From Rudanella paleaurantiibacter (GTDB lineage: Bacteria; Bacteroidota; Bacteroidia; Cytophagales; Spirosomataceae): DNA of 64,000 bases. Positions within the stretch are counted from its first letter, which is position 1. Each line of letters starts with the position of its first letter. Below, one piece after another: positions 8,391 through 17,007 of this stretch. The stretch spans positions 62,001-126,000 of the forward strand of contig NZ_WELI01000015.1 in the NCBI RefSeq assembly GCF_009184635.1, written 5' to 3'. The translations under genes and the position numbers were made by a program. Under the pieces are notes generated by a model. That model searched no databases. It saw only the letters and a list, made by a program, of their open reading frames with translations, and was not told the DNA's origin.

Positions 8391-10194
8391 CGTCATACTT
8401 AACCGATGGCTATACGGAGCGTTAACCGGGCTGATGCTGCTTGGGGCAGCTTGTCGGCAAAGGGGGAGCGAGACCACCCAACAGGCCGATTCAACTGCCG
8501 TAGCCAGGAGCGACCACGATCATAGCGGCCATAATCACGAAACAGGCGAGGGTGGGCAAACGACCTATACCTGCCCGATGCACCCACAAATTGTGCAGGA
8601 TAAACCGGGTACGTGTCCTATCTGTGGCATGGACCTGGTGCCGGTGGTAAAAACCGGTGAGGCAGCCAGCGAAATCATGTTGAGCGAAAGCCAGATGCAG
8701 CTTGCCAACGTGGTGGTGCAGCCAGTAGCGTCGGGTAGCATCGGCAACAGCACCGTGCTGAACGCCCGCTTAGCCGCCAACGAGCAGCTCACCGACGTCA
8801 TCAGCAGCCGGGTAGCCGGGCGCATCGAACGCTTATACGTTAAGGAGACCGGTCAGGCAGTCCGCAAAGGGCAGGTTCTGTACGAAATCTACAGCGAGCC
8901 TTTGCTGACGCAACAGCAGGAGTACCTACTGGCCCTTCGGCAGGCGGAGGAGTTGAAGGAACCCCGTTACGACGACTTCCGAAGGGCTGCCGAACAGAAG
9001 CTACGGCTCTACGGCATGACTCCCGAACAAATCGTGCAGTTGGCCCGCACCAAAACGGTGCAGCCGCGCATCCCGTTTGTAGCCCCGGCAGGCGGTACCG
9101 TTACCGAAATTGCCGCCAGTGAGGGCCAGTACGTGGGCGAAGGAACCTTGCTGTACCGGCTGGTGAACCTAAGCCAGCTTTGGGTTGAAGCTGAACTATA
9201 CGCCGGTGAAGCCCGGTACGTGAAGGTTGGCGATCAGGTGCCGGTGGACGTGGTGGGCAGCGAGGGGCAGCGGCTATCCGCGCGGGTAGCGTTTATCAAC
9301 CCCGAGTACCGGGCCGGAAGCCAGGTGCTGGTGATGCGGGCTGTACTTCCGAATCCCGGTGGGCGGTTCCAGCCCGGTCAGCAGGCGCGGGTACTGCTCC
9401 GGCACGGCGTACAGCGGGGGCTGATGCTACCCGTCGATGCCGTCGTGCGGGCGGGCGGGGGAGCCGTGGTGTTCGTGCAGAAGGGCCCCGGTACATTTCA
9501 GCCGCGCCGGGTACAAACCGGCACTGAAACCGACCAGCAGGTTGCCATCACGAGCGGGCTGACGGGCGACGAGTCGGTGGCCATGTCCGGGGCGTACCTG
9601 CTCTACAGCGAGCTGATTTTAAAGAAAGGCATTAACCCCATCACGGCTGATTTAAGCGAAGGGGTTAAATCTACCGCAAACACGGAAGCCAATCCGACAC
9701 CGGCCCCGAGAGCGGAAGCATCGGCTACGCCCCAATCGCATGGTGCACCGGATGCGTTTAAGAAGCAGCTAACGGGTGTGTATGAAGCGTCGCTGAAACT
9801 GACCGAAGCGTTGGTAGCGTCTAACCCGTCTGGGGCCAAAGCCGCAGCCACTGGCGTTGAAAAAGCTCTCACCGGCGTGGATATGCTATTACTGAAAGGA
9901 AAAGCCCACACGGACTGGATGACGTACCTGAACGCCATGAATGGAGCTTTGAAAACCCTGCGTAGCGCAAACGATCTCGACAAACAACGTACTGCCTACG
10001 CCGGGTTTGAAGACGCGCTATACCGTAGCGTCAAGGCATTCGGCGTAACGGACAAACCCATCTACCGGCAGTACTGCCCGATGGCCCTGAACAACAAGGG
10101 CAGTTACTGGCTCAGCGACAAAAAACCGATTCGCAACCCCTATTTTGGCGATCAGATGCTGACCTGTGGAGAAACCAAGGAGGAGATTCGCTAA
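8380..10194 (+). CDS. Second RND adaptor with heavy-metal-binding and DUF3347 domains
   Basis: A 604-residue adaptor. The ATG at 8380 is preferred over a TTG at 8350 because the lipoprotein signal (LTGLMLLGAAC) follows it and it overlaps the previous stop. After a His-rich stretch (DHDHSGHNHE) there is a heavy-metal-binding domain (YTCPMHPQIV, TCPICGMDLV), then adaptor segments. A Pro/Ala/Thr linker at about residues 425-455 leads to a C-terminal DUF3347 domain ending in YCPMALNNKG, YWLSDKKPIRNPYFGD and MLTCGE. Two tandem adaptors behind one pump suggest either a hetero-hexameric adaptor ring or adaptors for two pumps. Its tail is paralogous to the fragment at 3-233. Confidence 0.92.
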   Translation: MRNNVILNRWLYGALTGLMLLGAACRQRGSETTQQADSTAVARSDHDHSGHNHETGEGGQTTYTCPMHPQIVQDKPGTCPICGMDLVPVVKTGEAASEIMLSESQMQLANVVVQPVASGSIGNSTVLNARLAANEQLTDVISSRVAGRIERLYVKETGQAVRKGQVLYEIYSEPLLTQQQEYLLALRQAEELKEPRYDDFRRAAEQKLRLYGMTPEQIVQLARTKTVQPRIPFVAPAGGTVTEIAASEGQYVGEGTLLYRLVNLSQLWVEAELYAGEARYVKVGDQVPVDVVGSEGQRLSARVAFINPEYRAGSQVLVMRAVLPNPGGRFQPGQQARVLLRHGVQRGLMLPVDAVVRAGGGAVVFVQKGPGTFQPRRVQTGTETDQQVAITSGLTGDESVAMSGAYLLYSELILKKGINPITADLSEGVKSTANTEANPTPAPRAEASATPQSHGAPDAFKKQLTGVYEASLKLTEALVASNPSGAKAAATGVEKALTGVDMLLLKGKAHTDWMTYLNAMNGALKTLRSANDLDKQRTAYAGFEDALYRSVKAFGVTDKPIYRQYCPMALNNKGSYWLSDKKPIRNPYFGDQMLTCGETKEEIR

Positions 10195-10217
10195 ATTATA
10201 GTTGGGTTCACTTGGTA

Positions 10218-10265
10218 TGAGCACGGCGGCAACCCTTGAAAATGGTTTCCGCCGTGCTCATTTTA
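10218..10265 (+). terminator. Stem-loop ending the efflux operon
   Basis: A long stem (TGAGCACGGCGG from 10218, CCGCCGTGCTCA to 10260) is followed by TTTT. It lies 24 nt after the second adaptor and separates the GC-rich efflux operon from the AT-richer cyclase module. Confidence 0.8.
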
Positions 10266-10441
10266 GAGCTACATGCGTCTGTGCAATTCGGTAGAAATAC
10301 TTAACATAAAACGCCCACTTTCAGTCCGGGGGTGCTTTGAAAAAGGTAGTGTTCAGCATGTCGGAGTAAATATGTATAATGGCTGTAACTTTTTTATCGC
10401 AAAAGTTTGTTACAAAGATTGTCAGTTAATCCACGTAGCCT

Positions 10442-11212
10442 ATGCCAAACCTTGCTCATGTTCAGGCACTTCATAAGCGGTACAAGCCACAAAGCGAGAT
10501 TGCTAAGTTAGGTGATGTGTCATCCTTTCTACTCAAGGAATCGCTTAATCCAGACCGTTTAGAAAAAGCGTTTCTTACTATTTCGAACCGATTAGGGCCA
10601 GAGTTTGAGACCTATTTTGATATGGGTTCCGACGCAGATGTTGCTTTGCTGTTCATTGATATCTGCTCGTTCTCAACCCGGTACGCACAACTTTCTTCGG
10701 AGGATTTATCTACTTTTTTAGATGCTTACTATGAACGATTAATTCCAATCATCTACGAACATGGAGGTGAAATTGACCGAATCATGGGCGATGGTATTAT
10801 TGCAATTTTCGGGCCTCCATTCCTTAAGCCCACTACAAGTAATGCTATTATCAAAGCGTTAGCGTGTTCATTAAAAACTATTGTTCTGACAACCAATACG
10901 AAGTTTTTTTCCAAAATCGCTTTACACGCTGGTAAGATTCGATACTACCGCAATAAGAGTACACAATATCCTGAGTACACAATCATTGGTAAGCCGGTCA
11001 CCGAACTCTACAGACTTGAATCGATTTCGTGTGACAACTCAATTACGTATTACAGTGGATCATTAGTTGACCAGAGCATAGAGCATCTTATAGAGATAGG
11101 AAAGCTGCCGGTTTACAACCATCGTAATTGGATATGTACGGGCAGCCAACCAATTATTTCAAGTTTAAAAGGAGTTGACTTCAATCACATTAAGCACATT
11201 CAACATTTATGA
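10442..11212 (+). CDS. Class III nucleotide cyclase homologue (first cyclase of a Pycsar-like module)
   Basis: A 256-residue soluble protein with a class III cyclase domain. Both metal-binding aspartates are present: LLFIDICSFSTRYA and GGEIDRIMGDGIIAIFG. In the segment that normally reads VNxAxRL the sequence is GKPVTELYRLE, so the transition-state asparagine is replaced while the arginine is kept. It ends 4 nt inside the next cyclase gene (ATGA overlap at 11209-11212). Base composition is AT-richer than the metal genes on both sides, which suggests transfer. It may be an active subunit, a regulatory partner of the second cyclase, or a half of a heterodimeric active site; sequence alone does not decide. 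Confidence 0.75.
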   Translation: MPNLAHVQALHKRYKPQSEIAKLGDVSSFLLKESLNPDRLEKAFLTISNRLGPEFETYFDMGSDADVALLFIDICSFSTRYAQLSSEDLSTFLDAYYERLIPIIYEHGGEIDRIMGDGIIAIFGPPFLKPTTSNAIIKALACSLKTIVLTTNTKFFSKIALHAGKIRYYRNKSTQYPEYTIIGKPVTELYRLESISCDNSITYYSGSLVDQSIEHLIEIGKLPVYNHRNWICTGSQPIISSLKGVDFNHIKHIQHL

Positions 11213-12207
11213 GCGCAAAAGATGCTGTCATTGAAATATCCAGCGATGTTGCAGACATAATCAATACAGGGTTTCAGTTTACTGTCTCAAACACGAAAAG
11301 TGTCCCCAGTTTTGATGACGATGATTTAACGTTCGAATATGGAGAGACCAAGCGCGCCAAGCAGATCGAAACTTGCGTTCTATACATCGACATACGTAAT
11401 TCGACACAGATTAGCCTCACGCACAAACACCATCCGGAATTCTTAGGGCGGCTCTATGTTGCCTTCACGAAAGGAATGATGAAGGCTGCCGAGTATCATG
11501 GCGGAAGAGTGAGGAATATTATTGGCGACCGAATCATGGTTGTTTTTCCTAAAGAAGCCTGTTTCACTTCGGCGGTTCACTGTGCAATTACCATGAATAT
11601 GGTCGCTCAGGATATTAACCGGCAATTCCCTACGATCACGTTCAAATGCGGCATCGGTATTGATTACGGGCAGATGCTTGTTCTAAAAACAGGACTGTAT
11701 CGCAGAGGGGAAGAACGTAACTCAACACGTAACTTGGTCTGGCTGGGGCAACCGGCAAACATTGCCTCGAAATTAACGGATTTGGCAAACAAGGACATCA
11801 AGGAATCCAAGGTCAAAGTTGCCTATAAAGCCATTCAGTCTTTTTTGGGAAGAGGTTTGTTGGGCTACGGCTATACCTCCCCAACACTTGGCAAGTTACT
11901 CCAATCCCCAAAGCCGATTCCGGAAAAGGTTGAGAAGGAATTTACAACGGATGAGTTTGTTAGAAATCTATGGTGGTCAGATGCATACAGTAAACTAAAT
12001 CATCTTCCTGGCGAATTGGAAAGTTTCGGAATATTGGAAATAAAAACCACGACAAAGTCTATTCTTATCACAGAATCTGTTTATAATGGGTATAAAGCTC
12101 ATAATACCGGAGCAAACGACATTATTAAAGGCTGGTGGACACCTCAGCAAGTCAAGATTCCGAATTTTAGCGGTAAAGTGTACGGTGCAAGTCTTGTTTG
12201 GGTATAA
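11209..12207 (+). CDS. pycC: PycC-like pyrimidine cyclase (second cyclase)
   Basis: A 332-residue protein with a class III cyclase domain at about residues 55-215. Metal-binding aspartates are in CVLYIDIRNSTQIS and RVRNIIGDRIMVVFP. The late motif is GQPANIASKLTDLA, which keeps the asparagine and has Lys in place of the usual Arg. The YIDIRNST motif and the WLGQPANIASKL form resemble cyclases of Pycsar anti-phage systems, which make cCMP or cUMP after infection. Which nucleotide it uses cannot be read from the sequence with confidence. A C-terminal extension of about 110 residues is unassigned. The gene is coupled to the first cyclase and lies 14 nt before the membrane effector. Confidence 0.8.
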   Translation: MSAKDAVIEISSDVADIINTGFQFTVSNTKSVPSFDDDDLTFEYGETKRAKQIETCVLYIDIRNSTQISLTHKHHPEFLGRLYVAFTKGMMKAAEYHGGRVRNIIGDRIMVVFPKEACFTSAVHCAITMNMVAQDINRQFPTITFKCGIGIDYGQMLVLKTGLYRRGEERNSTRNLVWLGQPANIASKLTDLANKDIKESKVKVAYKAIQSFLGRGLLGYGYTSPTLGKLLQSPKPIPEKVEKEFTTDEFVRNLWWSDAYSKLNHLPGELESFGILEIKTTTKSILITESVYNGYKAHNTGANDIIKGWWTPQQVKIPNFSGKVYGASLVWV

Positions 12208-12221
12208 TCAGTATTGCAATT

Positions 12222-12764
12222 ATGAATTACATGAGTGACGACTTGAAAATTATTTTCGCCAACGTGAATGATTGGTTGAAATACGCTGAAACAAAGAATG
12301 CTACATTAACTGCATTCAACGGAGCCGCTATCTTCGGGCTACTACAAGCCTGGCATATCCTGCCTCACGAAATTGTTACTGTCAACGTTCTGCTGCTGGC
12401 GACATCAAGCCTACTCGCCATCATATCATTTACTCCTCAGCTTTCCACCATCCTGAAATCCTCAAAAATAAGTGTTCAAGACTGGCCCCGTGCGAAGACG
12501 AGCATCAACATACTGTTTTTTGGGGATGTATCTAAGCTTTCCACCTCTCAGTTTATCGAACTGTATGGTGAACTGACCCAGCAACCCGTTCCTTACCAGC
12601 CCTCCCCAATGGACCTGAACGTTATCAATCAGATACTTGTAAACTCAGGAATTGCTTTAAACAAACATCGTTGGTTTAAAACTGCGGTACGCATCTCAAT
12701 TATTACTATTCTGTTGAACTTGCTCTATGGCTCCCATTTAATTTTCGATTGGTTGAAGCTGTGA
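12222..12764 (+). CDS. pycTM: Pycsar-type transmembrane effector (PycTM-like)
   Basis: A membrane protein of 180 residues. The ATG at 12222 is preferred over a TTG at 12198. The N-terminus WLKYAETKNATLTAFNGA matches the start of the Pycsar effector family (formerly DUF5706): a helix with AExKNA followed by TM1 (AAIFGLLQAWHIL). TM2 (VLLLATSSLLAIISF) follows, then a cytoplasmic part with NILFFGDVSKLS, and TM3 at the C-terminus (ISIITILLNLLYGSHLI). In known systems the cyclic pyrimidine nucleotide triggers the effector, which damages the inner membrane and aborts infection. It ends 9 nt from the convergent copB gene. Confidence 0.82.
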   Translation: MNYMSDDLKIIFANVNDWLKYAETKNATLTAFNGAAIFGLLQAWHILPHEIVTVNVLLLATSSLLAIISFTPQLSTILKSSKISVQDWPRAKTSINILFFGDVSKLSTSQFIELYGELTQQPVPYQPSPMDLNVINQILVNSGIALNKHRWFKTAVRISIITILLNLLYGSHLIFDWLKL

Positions 12765-12773
12765 GCTACACAA

Positions 12774-14906
12774 TTACTTCATACTCCGCTTCAGCAACTG
12801 CGCGTTCAACGCCACGATCACCGTGCTGGCACTCATCAGTACCGCGCCGATGGCCGGGCTGAGAACAAAATTGGGATATAGCACCCCGGCTGCCAGAGGA
12901 ATAGCGATTACATTATACCCTGTTGCCCAAAACAGGTTTTGAATCATTTTACGGTAAGTAGCCCGGCCAAATTCAACTAAATTGGTGATGTCGGTGGGCT
13001 TGCTGTTGACGAGGATGATGTCGGCGGTCTCGGCAGCGACATCGGTACTAGACCCGACGGCAATACCCACGTTGGCCTGAGCCAGCGCGGGGGCATCATT
13101 TACCCCGTCGCCGGTCATAGCCACAAACTGGCCTTGCCGTTGCAAGTCCTTCACTATGTTCACTTTCTGGTCGGGCAAAACTTCGGCATAGACGCCGTCT
13201 AACCCTAACTTTTTCGCTACCGCATCTGCTACCTTCTGGTTATCGCCGGTGGCCATGTAGACCTTGATACCCGCCTGCTGCAATCGCCGAGCCGCTTCTC
13301 TGGAATCTTCCCGAATCCTGTCGGCCAGCGCAACGTAGCCCGCCAACTGCTCGTTGATCAGCACAAAAACTACGGTCTCGGCTTCACTGCCGTAAGCATC
13401 CTGGGGTAGTTGGATACCTTTTTCCTGTAAGTAGCGCGGGCTGACGATACGTACCGTTGCCCCATCGACGGTGGCCGATACGCCTTTGCCCGTAATTGAC
13501 TGGAAATCGCTGACCTCCGGCAGGTGAAGCCCGCGTTTATTGGCTTCCCGGACAATGCCCTGGGCAATGGGGTGCTGAGACTGCTGTTCGAGGGCTGCTG
13601 CCGTGCTGAGCAGAGCCGTTTTATCCAGACCGGGCTGGAGCACGCTCATGCGCGTAACGCCAAACTCACCCTCGGTTAGCGTACCGGTTTTATCAAACAC
13701 CATTGCGGTGATTTTTCGAGATTCCTCAAAAGCAGTGCGGTTTCGGATGAGCAGCCCCTTCTGCGCGGAAATGGCCGTTGAGATAGCCACCACCAGCGGA
13801 ATAGCCACACCCAGTGCGTGGGGGCAGGCCGTAACCATCACCGTTACCATCCGTTCGATGGCAAACGACGGTTCTTTACCGACTGCTAACCAGACGATGA
13901 GCGTTAGTACACCCACTGTGAGTGAGATTAGGGTTAACCAGCCAGCAGCCCGGTCGGCCAGCGTCTGCGTTTGTGATTTGGCATTCTGAGCCTCTTCCAC
14001 CATGCGAACGACTTTATTGAGGTAGCTATCCTCACCCTTATGCGTTACCCGAACCGTCAGCGACCCTTCACCGTTAACGGCCCCTGCGATCACACTGTCC
14101 CGCTGTTTTTTCTCGACCGGCACACTCTCGCCCGTTAGCATACTTTCGTTTACCGCGCTGCCGCCTTCGATCACCTCACCGTCCGTCGGAATGCGCTCAC
14201 CGGGACGAATTAGTACCACATCGCCGACCGAGAGGACATCCACCTTCACGTCCTTCACGGTGCCACCCTCTACCTTGTGCGCTTCGGCCGGCAGCATCTG
14301 CACGATCAGTTCGAGCGACCGCGATGCACCCGCCACCGACTTCATCTCCAGGTAGTGGCCCAGCAGCATGATGTCGATTAATGTAGCCAGTTCCCAAAAG
14401 AAGTCCATTCCGTGCAGCCAGCCTACCGACACGGCCACACTATAGACATAAGCCGCCGTGATGGCCACGGCGACGAGCGTCATCATGCCCGGTCTGGATG
14501 GACCGGGCTGACGGGTTCGTAACTCGCCTACCATGCCCGTCAGGAATGGCCATCCTCCGTACACGTAGATGATGGTCGCCAGCACGACCACGAGCGGCTC
14601 CCGGTAGGGAAAGTCCAGTTGATAACCCGCTACGTCCTGAAACATCATCGACAGCGCCACGACCGGCACCGATAGCACCAGACAAATCCAGAACCGGCGC
14701 AGGAAGTCGGCAATCATAGCCCCGTGATCATGCCCGGCGTGACCATGTTTCTGTTTCATGCCTGTGCTTCCCTGATACGCCCGATGATTCACTGGGCCGC
14801 TATGCCCATCATGGCCGATATGCTGTAGTGCCCGGGCGACGCTTCGCTGCTTCTCGGCGGGTGGTTCCGGCTTATGGTGGTCGGGGTGGTGGTGATGGTG
14901 TTCCAT
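12774..14906 (-). CDS. copB: CopB-type copper P1B-ATPase
   Basis: A heavy-metal P-type ATPase of about 710 residues. The start at 14906 is chosen because the next residues (MEHHHHHPDHHKPEPP) are the His-rich N-terminus usual for CopB; the longer frame to 15065 adds unrelated sequence. Key motifs are the intramembrane CPH motif (TACPHALGVAIP), the phosphorylation site VFDKTGTLTEG, TGES in the actuator domain, and MTGDGVNDAPAL in the hinge. CPH with a His-rich tail marks the P1B-3 group, which exports copper or silver. It complements CopA at 17008, which has the CPC motif. The 3' end meets the Pycsar effector tail to tail with only 9 nt between them. Confidence 0.92.
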   Translation of the reverse strand: MEHHHHHPDHHKPEPPAEKQRSVARALQHIGHDGHSGPVNHRAYQGSTGMKQKHGHAGHDHGAMIADFLRRFWICLVLSVPVVALSMMFQDVAGYQLDFPYREPLVVVLATIIYVYGGWPFLTGMVGELRTRQPGPSRPGMMTLVAVAITAAYVYSVAVSVGWLHGMDFFWELATLIDIMLLGHYLEMKSVAGASRSLELIVQMLPAEAHKVEGGTVKDVKVDVLSVGDVVLIRPGERIPTDGEVIEGGSAVNESMLTGESVPVEKKQRDSVIAGAVNGEGSLTVRVTHKGEDSYLNKVVRMVEEAQNAKSQTQTLADRAAGWLTLISLTVGVLTLIVWLAVGKEPSFAIERMVTVMVTACPHALGVAIPLVVAISTAISAQKGLLIRNRTAFEESRKITAMVFDKTGTLTEGEFGVTRMSVLQPGLDKTALLSTAAALEQQSQHPIAQGIVREANKRGLHLPEVSDFQSITGKGVSATVDGATVRIVSPRYLQEKGIQLPQDAYGSEAETVVFVLINEQLAGYVALADRIREDSREAARRLQQAGIKVYMATGDNQKVADAVAKKLGLDGVYAEVLPDQKVNIVKDLQRQGQFVAMTGDGVNDAPALAQANVGIAVGSSTDVAAETADIILVNSKPTDITNLVEFGRATYRKMIQNLFWATGYNVIAIPLAAGVLYPNFVLSPAIGAVLMSASTVIVALNAQLLKRSMK

Positions 14907-15142
14907 ACCCGTTGGCTGTTTAGTTAAACGCTTAAAGTAGAAAGGCTTTTTGAGCTTAACAGCCAACTCGGTGAAATGGAGCGTTCTACAAAAATTCTGC
15001 AACAGTACGGCCGAATTTTGCAAGCCGCCTGCCGGTCTGCAAGTGTAATTTTGTTTGTTATTCAATAAGTGGCGGCCAGGGTCAGGTATTTATCGCCCAG
15101 CGCCTGCAACAGCATCCAAATACGCTATAAACGCACACATCC

Positions 15143-15781
15143 GTGTTTGACACAGAAACTGTTTTGCCACCTGCCAAAGCGTATTCAGCGGTTCCTTTTC
15201 GCGTGAAAGGCATGGTATGCCAACGCTGCGTGGAAGAGGTTCGGAGCGAATTGACAAAAGCAGGTTTTTCGGTGCTCGACGTCCGATTAGGGTACGTATC
15301 GGTACAAGGGCCGTTAACGGCCGATAAAGAAAAGCAGATCAGCAAGCTGCTGGCTTCGCTGGGTTTTGGTGTGCTCGAAACGTCGGTACCTTTGCCGCAG
15401 CAGGTCAAAGATCTGGTAGCTGCCTATTTTGCTCAGAGCGATTTGAGTGAAATCAAAAGCGGCAATACCGGCGGACGGTTGTCGGTGCAACTTCAGGAAG
15501 CTTTGAAAGCAGATTACGCGACGATCAGCAGCCAATTTGCTAAAGAAGAAGGCATTACGTTGGAGAAGTATATCATTCGGTGCCGACTAAATAAAGTGAA
15601 AGAGTGGTTGGTTTACTCCGGTGAGACACTGACAGAGATTGCCTACCGCACCGGATATAGCAGTGTACAGCACCTCTCCAACCAGTTTCGGCAGCAGACC
15701 GGCCTGACCCCCTCACACTTCCGGCAGCTACGTCGGCAAAAACAGGAACTACAGTCAAGCCCTGCCCAATCTACAACGTAG
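15143..15781 (+). CDS. AraC-family regulator with HMA-like N-terminal domain (second copy)
   Basis: A 212-residue paralogue of the regulator at 291-872. An HMA-like domain occupies about residues 12-75 with VKGMVCQRCVEEVRSEL; MVCxRC is in the position of the metal-binding MxCxxC motif. The AraC DNA-binding domain fills about residues 110-200 (LTEIAYRTGYSSVQHLSNQF). The start at GTG 15143 is the best available; no in-frame ATG precedes the HMA motif. It is divergent from copB, with a shared 236-nt region that contains repeated CTTGCA boxes (minus strand), and convergent with the gene at 15786. Control of copB and/or itself is likely by position. Confidence 0.85.
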   Translation: MFDTETVLPPAKAYSAVPFRVKGMVCQRCVEEVRSELTKAGFSVLDVRLGYVSVQGPLTADKEKQISKLLASLGFGVLETSVPLPQQVKDLVAAYFAQSDLSEIKSGNTGGRLSVQLQEALKADYATISSQFAKEEGITLEKYIIRCRLNKVKEWLVYSGETLTEIAYRTGYSSVQHLSNQFRQQTGLTPSHFRQLRRQKQELQSSPAQSTT

Positions 15782-15785
15782 CGGT

Positions 15786-16889
15786 TCAGGCTTCCGCCCC
15801 GCCATGAAGAATAGTCACGAGGTCCATAATCCGCTCAATGGTTGCCTCTGAAGCCATGTGGTTGCAAAGGCAATGCGGGCATAGCAATAGCTGCTCGTTG
15901 AAGAACAAAGTCAGATCGGCCTCGTCGATAGTGTGGTCTTTGCCGCATTGATCGCAGATACCACTTAAGCTCTCCGAAATAGCCTGCATCAATAGTTGTT
16001 GTGATGCTTTTGTTCGTCGGCCACCGCCCTGCATCCATTTGGACCAGAACAACGTACCCACGAAACGTTGAAAAGCCCGAACTGCCTTCAGGTGCTCGTA
16101 ACCGGGCATCCAACTGAAGACCAACTCGTCGACCACGTGGGCCGCGTAAATCAGTAGGTAAGGCACAAAGTAATAGTAATGACGCCAGTACCGCCGATAG
16201 TCGTGATAGTTGGAGAACACGAAATTCAGTTCGGCTTCTTCGGTACGGTAGGCAGGATGGTTGGTAACGATGTGCAGGGCCTGATTACTGATGCCGTTAA
16301 TCCCAGCCGGATTGTGCTTATCATACCGTAACCCATACACAAGGTCAGGCACGAACAAAGGCCCCGGATTGGCCATTCTGAACACTTCCTGAATGATTTG
16401 TTGTCGGTTCAGATTCGGTTCGCTCGGATCGTAGCCCTTTGGATTGCCGACGTGGAAGTATAATTGAATGAATTCGGCCGGATTAGTCAGGAGCCGCTCG
16501 AAGATGACCAGTTCATCCGTAAGCGGCTTACGGAGCAACGCATAGGCAACGGTCATCTTTCCCCGTTGAGCGCAGCTCAGCGATTCATACATGAAGTTGG
16601 CGAAGTCGCTCAGTACCGATAGGGTGATGTGCTTGGTGAGGATTTCGGCTAATTCAATGTGTTGCCCATTTGCCTTCATAAAATCGAGGGCGTGCATGGA
16701 CCCATTTTGTAAGTCCTCGACGAATTGCTGGTTTGCGGGATCAATAGCGATTTCGACATTAATGTGTTCCAGAAAGTGCTTTTGGGTCAGGATGCTGGTG
16801 AACTGATCATAGATGACGGCGCACAGATTATTGACGGGTCGATATTTTTTGGGCAGATGCGATTGCTGGCCTTCTTCGATGAGGAGCAT
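15786..16889 (-). CDS. Protein of unknown function with C-terminal zinc-ribbon-like cysteines
   Basis: A 367-residue cytoplasmic protein with no signal peptide and no recognised domain. The C-terminal 60 residues hold two paired-cysteine motifs (CDQCGKDH and CPHCLCNH), which would suit a structural zinc site. The middle is rich in Tyr, His and Phe (YRRYWRHYYYFVPYLL). It is transcribed away from copA (start codons 118 nt apart) and ends 4 nt from the regulator at 15143. The position in the copper island is the only hint of its role. Confidence 0.6.
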   Translation of the reverse strand: MLLIEEGQQSHLPKKYRPVNNLCAVIYDQFTSILTQKHFLEHINVEIAIDPANQQFVEDLQNGSMHALDFMKANGQHIELAEILTKHITLSVLSDFANFMYESLSCAQRGKMTVAYALLRKPLTDELVIFERLLTNPAEFIQLYFHVGNPKGYDPSEPNLNRQQIIQEVFRMANPGPLFVPDLVYGLRYDKHNPAGINGISNQALHIVTNHPAYRTEEAELNFVFSNYHDYRRYWRHYYYFVPYLLIYAAHVVDELVFSWMPGYEHLKAVRAFQRFVGTLFWSKWMQGGGRRTKASQQLLMQAISESLSGICDQCGKDHTIDEADLTLFFNEQLLLCPHCLCNHMASEATIERIMDLVTILHGGAEA

Positions 16890-16941
16890 ACGAGTGTTTA
16901 CGTTGATAATTAAAGCTACTAAATTCTACAGTTTGGAGGAA

Positions 16942-16982
16942 GAATTGTGTAACACGGCGGCCAGTTCGACCTTCTACTTTTG
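16942..16982 (+). promoter_or_regulatory. Putative metal-responsive promoter of copA
   Basis: The box GAATTGTGTAA (16942-16952) lies 35 nt upstream (start to start) of CTTTTG (16977-16982). The full TACTTTTG at 16975-16982 fits the Bacteroidota -7 consensus TAnnTTTG. Box and spacing match those ahead of the HMA chaperone at 1458-1498. copA starts 26 nt downstream. Confidence 0.5.
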
Positions 16983-17007
16983 TGGTAGCTAATGCGCGAC
17001 CACAACA

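Noticed and set aside
10442-11212. The first cyclase as an ordinary housekeeping adenylate cyclase.
   Set aside because: Operon structure with a second cyclase and a PycTM-like effector, and the variant catalytic motif, fit a Pycsar-type module better.
15001-15060. A third copy of the GAATTGTGTAA promoter box between copB and the second AraC gene.
   Set aside because: Only GTGTAA (15043-15048) is shared, and the CTTTTG element at the fixed distance is missing, so it does not meet the pattern.
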